From: Laguncularia racemosa
Lineage: Eukaryota > Streptophyta > Magnoliopsida > Myrtales > Combretaceae
Assembly: GCA_037954665.1 (NCBI GenBank)
Contig: JBBMOL010000289.1
Span: 1 to 64,000, forward strand
DNA: 64,000 nt
Direction of reading: 5' to 3'
Each line of letters starts with the position of its first letter. The stretch's first letter is position 1. The notes beneath the pieces are model-generated. The model saw nothing but the letters and a program-made list of their open reading frames with translations. It did no database searches and was not told the DNA's origin. A program made the translations under genes and the position numbers. Shown one piece after another: positions 58,090 to 64,000 of the stretch.

Positions 58090-59449
58090 ACTACGTTGCA
58101 ATAGGCAAGTTTACCTACCGTGGACGTAATATAGTGTCAAGTACAGAGTCGTCCCATAAAGATACACCAACTACTAGTACTAACTCCGTTCCTATTATCT
58201 AACCGACGCTTAAATATGTTGGTTGAAACTTAATTACTCTAATCTTAAAACTAATAACTCACTAACAACAATGGTTCGGAAGATTTATCAATTAACAAAA
58301 GCAACCTAGATCTTATTCTACCCCTTCTCTATCATGTAATTCATTAGATTTATGAAGATTGACATAATTGACTTCTTATACTGTCGAATTCCCTAGTCAA
58401 GTTAACTCCTTTCTCAAGTATATTAACCTATCTAATCCTAGGTTTATCAAATAGGATCTCTCCTTAATTAATAGCAACCTAGAATTGCATAAAGCACATG
58501 AATTCGCATCAAAATAATCGATGTAAACAAAAGACTCTTGTTTCCTATCTCTAGAAGAACAATCAAATCTCATTAATTGCATTAAATCTAATCATAAAAG
58601 CAATTTCTCAATTAACTAATATGATATCATGCATAAATTCATATTCCGGATCTATGAATCTAAGAAACAATTGAAGGGCATGCAATTAATCATAAGAAAG
58701 TCAACAACTTCGCATTAAAAACCGAATCTTCATCACATGACAGAGAAGTTTCAAATAAAATCTAGATTTAGAGTCTACTCCTCCATAAATTGGACAAACG
58801 AAATACAATTACTGGAAGAATAAATAAAATTCATAGTCACAGCCCTTAAAGATAGAATCTTCTTCTTCGTGGGTCTTCAATCTCCTTTTGAATTGACGGA
58901 ATCTTCTTTCCCCTGCTGTTATGAGAGTCAGAGCAAGTACAAAATTCGTAACCTCCTTTCTAGGGCAACTAACGGTCTATTTATACATGTACCCGGGTTG
59001 GATACATACACGAGTAGTGTATTCTCATGCTTTCTTCCAAGTGTCCTTATGTGAATATACACGAGCAAGTACATGGGAGTGCACATTGGTCGTGTATTTG
59101 AAACATCGTTGCACAGCAGCAAAACTTAGATACACAAGCAAAGTACATGGGCGTGTATCTCACTCGTGTACTTTCCAGACATCCACTTCAATATACACAA
59201 GCAAAGTAAATGGGTGTGTATCTCGCTTGTGTACTTTCCAGAATTCTTTACTTCACATGTATTGTATCCAATTCCTTCCAAACTTGATCCGACTCTTCAG
59301 AACCCCTTCCCTTGGCTCCAAAATATTCTAGAAAATCCTGAAATTAACATTCATTCCATTAAGCATCATTTTCTTCAACAAATCATCTAAAAATTCAACA
59401 ATAAAGCACAATTTCATTACTCTAGATAAGGGTATTTTGCGACTTATCA
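58090..59449 (-). repeat. 3' LTR of the Athila-like element
   Basis: Minus-strand start TGATAAGTCGCAAAAT at 59449. The plus-strand motif TGCAATAGGCAAGTTTACC at ~58102-58120 is characteristic of the opposite end region, but the exact terminus was not resolved. Contains a minus-strand TATAAATAG at 58978-58986 and a small array of TACACGAGCAAGTACATGGG variants (58990-59245). Confidence 0.7.
58978..58986 (-). promoter_or_regulatory. TATA box of the Athila-like LTR
   Basis: TATAAATAG on the minus strand, directly downstream (in element direction) of the TACACGAG array. Confidence 0.5.
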
Positions 59450-59463
59450 AACTTCCCCACACT
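59450..59463 (-). other. polypurine tract of the Athila-like element
   Basis: On the minus strand GTGTGGGGAAGTT immediately precedes the LTR start; this GTGTGGGGAAG phrase is usual at the 3' LTR border of Athila elements. Confidence 0.7.
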
Positions 59464-61020
59464 TAATTCTTTGCTTGTCCTCAAGAAAAACAAAACATTG
59501 ATCAAATTTCTCATTAATCATGATTGTCGTTACCAAATAAAACTACTCAGATATTAGCATTTGTGAATTTTAATCTTTAAAGCACAATGCAATCCCTCAA
59601 TCTGATGTGTGCTTCTCACCTTATCATGAAAGTATTGTAACAAAGATACTTTAGTCAAATTTCTAGGATTAATCAGAGTAGACCAATCTTTACCCTTGTC
59701 ATTTTAACAATGGCTTTCATGATCAAAATTAAACACAAGATCAATCAAAGCAAAAGAAAACGTGGTACATTTCAACCACCATTAAAAAGTCTAATATCTC
59801 CTCAATTATCTCTCTTAGTGAAGCAATCAATAATGAAAATACATTGTATCTATGTTTCCCCTGGATTCCTCCTCCTTTTTGGTTGATCTCTTCAAAGATT
59901 TTATTCTTTGTAATAGTTCACACTGGTTTCATCCTTTTTTTTTTTTTTCGGAATCTTGCAACCCATGTAACGAGTTTTCAGCCGATAATCCTAAGCTCGT
60001 CACCCAAGTTAACGAACGTTATCCCCTCAATTGAGTGCGTTCCTATGGGCTTAATTACTCGAGTTACAAGACCCTCTCAACTTTTGCCTTTATGGTATTT
60101 CATTTTATTGCGGTAATTTCCTCGGTCGGCCAATCCCAGGCCAAACGACCTTAGGTGACCAGGTTTTAAAGGGACCCCATCGAACCTTTATTACCTTAAC
60201 TTATTATTTTGACTAGTTAGTAGCGGAGTCAAACTTCTCTCTTCTGAGGGACCAAAGCCTGCCCATCCTAACCAATCCTTTATTTTTCAAGTATAACATG
60301 CTTTCATTAAATTATTACTTTAAAGAAATTTTCTAAGAAGGATTACCAAGAGAATCATTTCATTTGCCCTTTCATGAAAGATTATATGGCTCTCAAGATT
60401 TTTGAGTTTCACAACAATTTTATCCCATAACTTTGACTAAGTATCAATGTTCCATAGAAGACAAAGGTGAAATGCACAACACTCTTTTAGAGGAATTCAT
60501 TCACAAAATGCTACAATACTATGTAATTTGCAATCATAATTTCAAAATTCGATTATCAAGCACAAAGAGAAAAACAAAAATTAGGGGAAATTTTTGAATG
60601 ACTCATACAATTCAGCACAACCCTTATCAAATTTCTTTAGTATCCCCTTCCCCACACTTAGATTGAGACATTGTCCCCAATGTCTTTATCATTCAAGAAC
60701 GTAATGAGAAATAAAGAGATAAAAAGAAAAAAAGAAAAAGAAAAGGAACTGGGACTTCCCGGGATTCAACAGGTGATGGACCAATTGCATAGCTAGCAGA
60801 ATGTCGATCATCTATATCGATGAAGTTCGCCAAGGAAGGTCATGGGACCAGTTGCATTCGCAAGATAGCACCTAGAGCAGCAAAGTTCAACACAACAAAA
60901 ACGAAAGGTAAAATGAGTAAATAGATATCAGTCATTATTACAGTCATCCAACAAGAAAGAGTCTAGCTCAATAGAAAGAGCTTCTCGAATATGCAGAATA
61001 AATAGGTAACTTGAAGTCAT
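59464..61020 (-). other. 3' untranslated spacer of the Athila-like element
   Basis: No coding signal between the env-like ORF and the polypurine tract. Includes a second CCCCACACTTAG phrase (60651-60662) that duplicates the polypurine-tract region in decayed form. Confidence 0.5.
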
Positions 61021-61656
61021 TCATTCTTCAGAACTGGTTTCCTTATCTTCATCATCTTCATCATTTGTTTCATCCTCTTCATCCTCACTTTCCTCACCCT
61101 TGGCAGTGGTTGGTTCCACTTCCTCAGTGGTTTCCTCAGTTTCCTCTTCCACTTTCTCCTTCCTTTTCCTTGTCTTTATCGTCGCTGGCCTCAACTTCCT
61201 CTTCAGCTTCAGGGAAGAGGCATAAGTGGGCAAACTAGCTTGCCCCTAGGAAGCACTTAGCCAACGACTGGAAGGGTGAACTACAAATTTCCTAAATTTT
61301 TTTTGTTTCTTTTGCATCCCTTGTAGTTGCACTTTCATCTCACCTTGGGTCTTCTCAATGGATGCCAAGCGGTCAAGCACCCGCTCCGATGTAGGAATAG
61401 AAGACTCACCAGGTGAAGACGAGGAGGGAGCAGCTTTGGAGGATTGTGTAGAAGGAGGCGGCCTGCTAGAAGTGCGGGAAGTTCTTGTGGTTTTTTTCAT
61501 TCCCCACTTGGCAAACGACCCATCAGAGATTCTTTCCTGATTGCACTTGGCGGCCTCTGGCCCAGGGTCTTGGAAAATGTCCATGCTCTTCAGCAAATGA
61601 GTGATGAAGCTGCCACAATAAATCCCCTTAGAAATGGGAGTCATGTGCCATGTCAC
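61021..61656 (-). pseudogene. C-terminal part of the env-like (extra) ORF of the Athila-like element
   Basis: Two pieces in one frame: 61656-61246 (136 aa, Ser/Pro-rich TSSRPPPSTQSSKAAPSSSS then a predicted coiled segment DRLASIEKTQGEMKVQLQGM) and 61233-61021 (70 aa, basic then a long Glu/Asp-rich tail). They are separated by one TAG at 61246-61248. Position between integrase and the 3' LTR marks it as the env-like ORF region. No membrane segment is visible, so an envelope role is not supported by this part. Confidence 0.6.
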
Positions 61657-61694
61657 TCCATATTAGATAAAAGCTAATCCAACCCGCTTTATAA

Positions 61695-62249
61695 TTAAAT
61701 TTGATATCCATTGGAGATGCCTGATTGTAATCTCACGGTTGGACTAGACGCAATCAGGCAATGTAAGTCCTGAAACTCAGATGTCCAGGTAAAAGCTTCA
61801 GTGTAGAAGCCCATGAGAGAACAGAACTGGCGGATAATACAGTTATGCCATTGCCCATACACTTCAAAACTAAAAGAGTTGTCCCATCCTTTTTCAATTT
61901 CTATCTTCTGTATCTGCATAGTGGATAGGAACTCAAGAGTAACATCCCGATATGCTTGTTCTTGTATGGTGAACAGGACCTCCCATGGGCCGGTAGCAAG
62001 GGTCTCCTTCATTGGTTGAACTAGTCCATACCCTTCTAGCATGCCCCAATCCAAGTATTGGTATGCACCAAATGGTTTCCGTGATAGAATTTCAAACCGC
62101 TTCTTGCTCCATGGCTCCTTCGTAACTCTTCGGGGAGGTGGAGCGGAGGATAAACTAGCACCATCCCGCTTCCTCTTAGTAGGGGTGGTCTTCTTCTTCT
62201 TATTAAACTTTGGTTTAACTGCACAAGTCTTTGTGACCATCTGGAGCAA
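61695..62249 (-). pseudogene. N-terminal part of the env-like (extra) ORF of the Athila-like element
   Basis: 184 aa. Begins with a Lys/Arg-rich stretch (KPKFNKKKKTTPTKRKRDG) that could be a nuclear localisation signal, then KEPWSKKRFEILSRKPFGAYQYLDWGML and a globular part with WDNSFSFEVYGQWHNCIIRQF. This matches the conserved domain of plant retrotransposon ORF1/env-like proteins, function unknown. A frameshift near 61660-61695 separates it from the C-terminal part. An alternative Met at 62240 directly follows CTCCAG, a possible splice acceptor. Confidence 0.6.
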
Positions 62250-62925
62250 TCACAATGGTCTCAAAATAGGTTAGGTTCGTTAATTACACAAAGAAAATGA
62301 TAGGACTTGCATTGGGTTTCCGAAACAAGGAGGAAGATAGCAAAAATTGAGATACACGACCTGTGTACCAGTTTGTATCTGCCTATCTAATACATGCACA
62401 AATTACCATAGGAACACTCAAAATCAGGTCTTGTGGCTTTAGTATATTATCAACCTACCTTCCTAAAGTCCAAAATGTAACTAAAACACACCCAAAGCAT
62501 CATCAAACGATAAAGTTCGAATCTTGATTCTAAGAAGCTAGGTGCGATAGTTTAGTGATCTAAAAAAATGGCCTCATAACTTGGTTCTAAGAAGAAGATC
62601 GGAAAAGAAACACAACAACATTGTTCCAGAAACCCACAAAATCAAAGTCCCTAAACATTCATGTTCAAACCCTAACTGTCGATTCCTTTTTGGCAGCCTA
62701 CTCATGACATCAAACATACATGCATTCACGTGAGTTCAAATGTCTACATATCTATCAACAATCGACTTCCAAAATGCGAAATCACTCATCATACCATCGT
62801 CATAGATGCAAGCATGTATGGTGGTCGTAAAGAAAACCGAGCACAACCGTATTGCAATAAGTATTGAAGAAGAAAAGAGAGAACTTACTTACTTGAATCC
62901 TTAAACGGAAAGGGAAATTTATAGT
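62250..62925 (-). other. leader region before the env-like ORF
   Basis: No coding signal. On the minus strand a TATAAATT lies at about 62919-62926, and a pyrimidine-rich stretch precedes the possible acceptor at ~62243. Confidence 0.4.
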
Positions 62926-62929
62926 GTGG

Positions 62930-63535
62930 AAAGGACAACCACGTATGGAGGAAGTAGAGTGGGTCAAATACACGAATGGAGATGGGTCGTGTAAATGGCA
63001 GAGTGAAGTGAGGAGTCCTTTTATAGTACGAGCAGAAAAATTAGATACACGACTAAGTACACGGTCATTGGTCCTTTTGGTCCGACGTGTACTTTGGAAT
63101 CCTTTCTGTGGGTTGGATACACAGACAACGTGTACTTGATCGTGTATCTGGGAGAGCCTTCTGTGGTAAATACACGACCAGGTACACGAGCGTGTACTTG
63201 TCTTTGTTCAGTGGTATGTCTGGGATCGAATTGGCATTTGTGGGTTAAATACATGACCAGGTAATATCGAGCATTGGTTACGCCGTGTGTCTGTGTATAT
63301 AGAGGGAGCATTCTGTGTGGGTTAGATATAGGATCTATGTATACACGAGCGTGTACCTTTATTCGTGTATCTCTGATATTTACACAATGAGCATATTTTG
63401 AAGTGCACGGGAGGGTAGCCATGACGTATTCCCCTATTGATATTGCAAATTAAATTTAGACACCCTTTTAGATGTGTGAAAAACCAGATACACCACTAGT
63501 GTACCCGGTTGTGCAGATCAAAGTACATACCTGTC
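62930..63535. repeat. TACACGA/TCGTGTA inverted-motif array inside the Athila-like element
   Basis: Six or more irregular ~70-90-base units, each with GATACACGA or ATACACGACC paired with CGTGTACTTG or GTGTATCT, for example TACACGAGCGTGTACTTG near 63185-63202 and TACACGAGCGTGTACC near 63341-63356. The 133-aa minus frame across it (63422-63021) is a by-product of the repeats. Confidence 0.7.
63018..63025 (-). promoter_or_regulatory. TATA-like box downstream of the internal array
   Basis: TATAAAAG on the minus strand (plus strand CTTTTATAG), positioned relative to the array as the LTR TATA is to its own array. It would direct transcription toward the env-like ORF. Confidence 0.35.
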
Positions 63536-63829
63536 AACACTTATCTTGCATTCCCTTGAAAAGGTCTCCCATCCTAAATTTCCCACACTTAGAGCTTAAA
63601 AGAAGCTCGTCTATTAAGATGACTTTCATAGAATTCAAACTTGGTTAGCCCCTCTGTATCTTGTTTGCCTGCAAAAGTTACTCCAAAACAACGGATGATA
63701 AAAAATAAAAAAATAAATAAAGAAGAAAACTTACTAAGTAACATGGGTTGCCTCCAAGAAGCGCTGATTGTTTAACGTCGTTAGCTCGACGTAATGAACC
63801 GGTGGAGCTCAAATGGAGATGAAAATGAG

Positions 63830-64000
63830 GTTCAGCTCCTCCTTTTCTTCAAAACTGTTTGGTCCCCAAAGTAATGCTTAAAGCCTTTGACCATTCACCT
63901 TGAAAATGCCTTTCTTGGAGATTTTATAACTCCAAGAAAATACCTTCTTTTGCCATAAAATGACACTTCTCCAATTTAGGACCGGTTAGTGTCTTCACAA
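63830..64000 (-). pseudogene. pol: fused RT and integrase-end fragment of the Athila-like element
   Basis: On the minus strand an RT segment reading LEKCHFMAKEGIFLE (~63985-63935) is followed within a few codons by KISKKGI and then FKVNGQRL (~63908-63880), which belongs at the C-terminal end of integrase; KHYFGDQTVLKKRRS follows after a 1-base shift. RT and the integrase end are normally some 2 kb apart, so the intervening RNase H and integrase are deleted. Two frameshifts are present. Truncated by the window edge. Confidence 0.6.

Larger units (their letters stand above)
58090..64000 (-). mobile_element. Athila-lineage Ty3/gypsy element, 3' half, minus strand
   Basis: On the minus strand from right to left: RT and integrase-end fragment (64000-63830), the non-coding motif that follows integrase in Athila elements (~63740-63800), a repeat-rich block (63535-62930), env-like ORF remnants (62249-61021), spacer, polypurine tract (59450-59463) and LTR (59449 to about 58090). 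The LTR starts TGATAAGTCGC on the minus strand. The 5' half lies right of the window. Confidence 0.78.

Noticed and set aside
63021..63422. 133-aa minus frame with repeated Tyr-Thr/Val-His-Ala-Arg phrases
   Set aside because: Translation of the TACACGA array; no start context or domain.
1..64000. CRISPR arrays, bacterial operons, organelle-derived inserts or rRNA genes
   Set aside because: No regularly spaced direct repeats with unique spacers, no Shine-Dalgarno-led gene strings, and no organelle or rRNA sequence recognised.

Overview
This is a stretch of flowering-plant nuclear DNA (probably a eudicot or close relative; the species cannot be told). The evidence is split genes with GT/AG introns and plant-specific protein families, an AT-rich background, and about two thirds of the window occupied by plant-type transposable elements. 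There are no bacterial operons, CRISPR arrays or rRNA genes.

Layout. (1) Positions 1-28483 form one nested retrotransposon block. The host element is an old Ty3/gypsy chromovirus of Tekay/Del type with LTRs of about 2.95 kb; its first ~290 bases lie left of the window. Its 5' LTR was split by a Tat-lineage Ty3/gypsy element (1837-12092, target duplication GGAGG). Its primer-binding site was split by a solo Ty1/copia-like LTR (12935-13299, duplication ATATC). Its 3' LTR was split by a much younger chromovirus (21740-27656, duplication ATTGC) whose gag-pol frame is nearly open. (2) 28484-33993 is host DNA with a complete ten-exon GT31 beta-1,3-galactosyltransferase gene (30009-33667). (3) 33994-37679 is a second, antisense copy of the young chromovirus family, cut off by a gap of exactly 500 N (37680-38179). 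(4) 38590-39910 is a decayed, intron-containing copy of a two-RRM hnRNP gene. (5) 40495-41019 holds palindromic subterminal repeats of a CACTA-like element. (6) 41020-48472 is AT-rich intergenic DNA with short simple or tandem repeats. (7) Two host genes follow: a small three-exon gene of the At3g17950-like family (48473-49590, +) and a single-exon DUF2828/vWA ('L728-like') gene (52797-50901, -) carrying one apparent 1-base frameshift. (8) 55240-57960 is a decayed MULE (MuDR) transposase. (9) About 58090-64000 is the 3' half of an Athila-lineage Ty3/gypsy element on the minus strand: an LTR, a polypurine tract, env-like ORF remnants, a repeat-rich promoter-like block and an RT-to-integrase deletion junction.

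The host genes (glycosyltransferase, small unknown protein, vWA protein) show no sign of acting together; they are islands in transposon-rich DNA. The retroelements carry the most unusual structure: two independent insertions 9 bp apart in homologous LTR coordinates, a tRNA-like A/B-box pair inside an LTR, palindromic ACACGGCCGTGT-type arrays, and reading frames running into LTRs. Identity estimates are by eye, and family names come from motif recognition without database searches.
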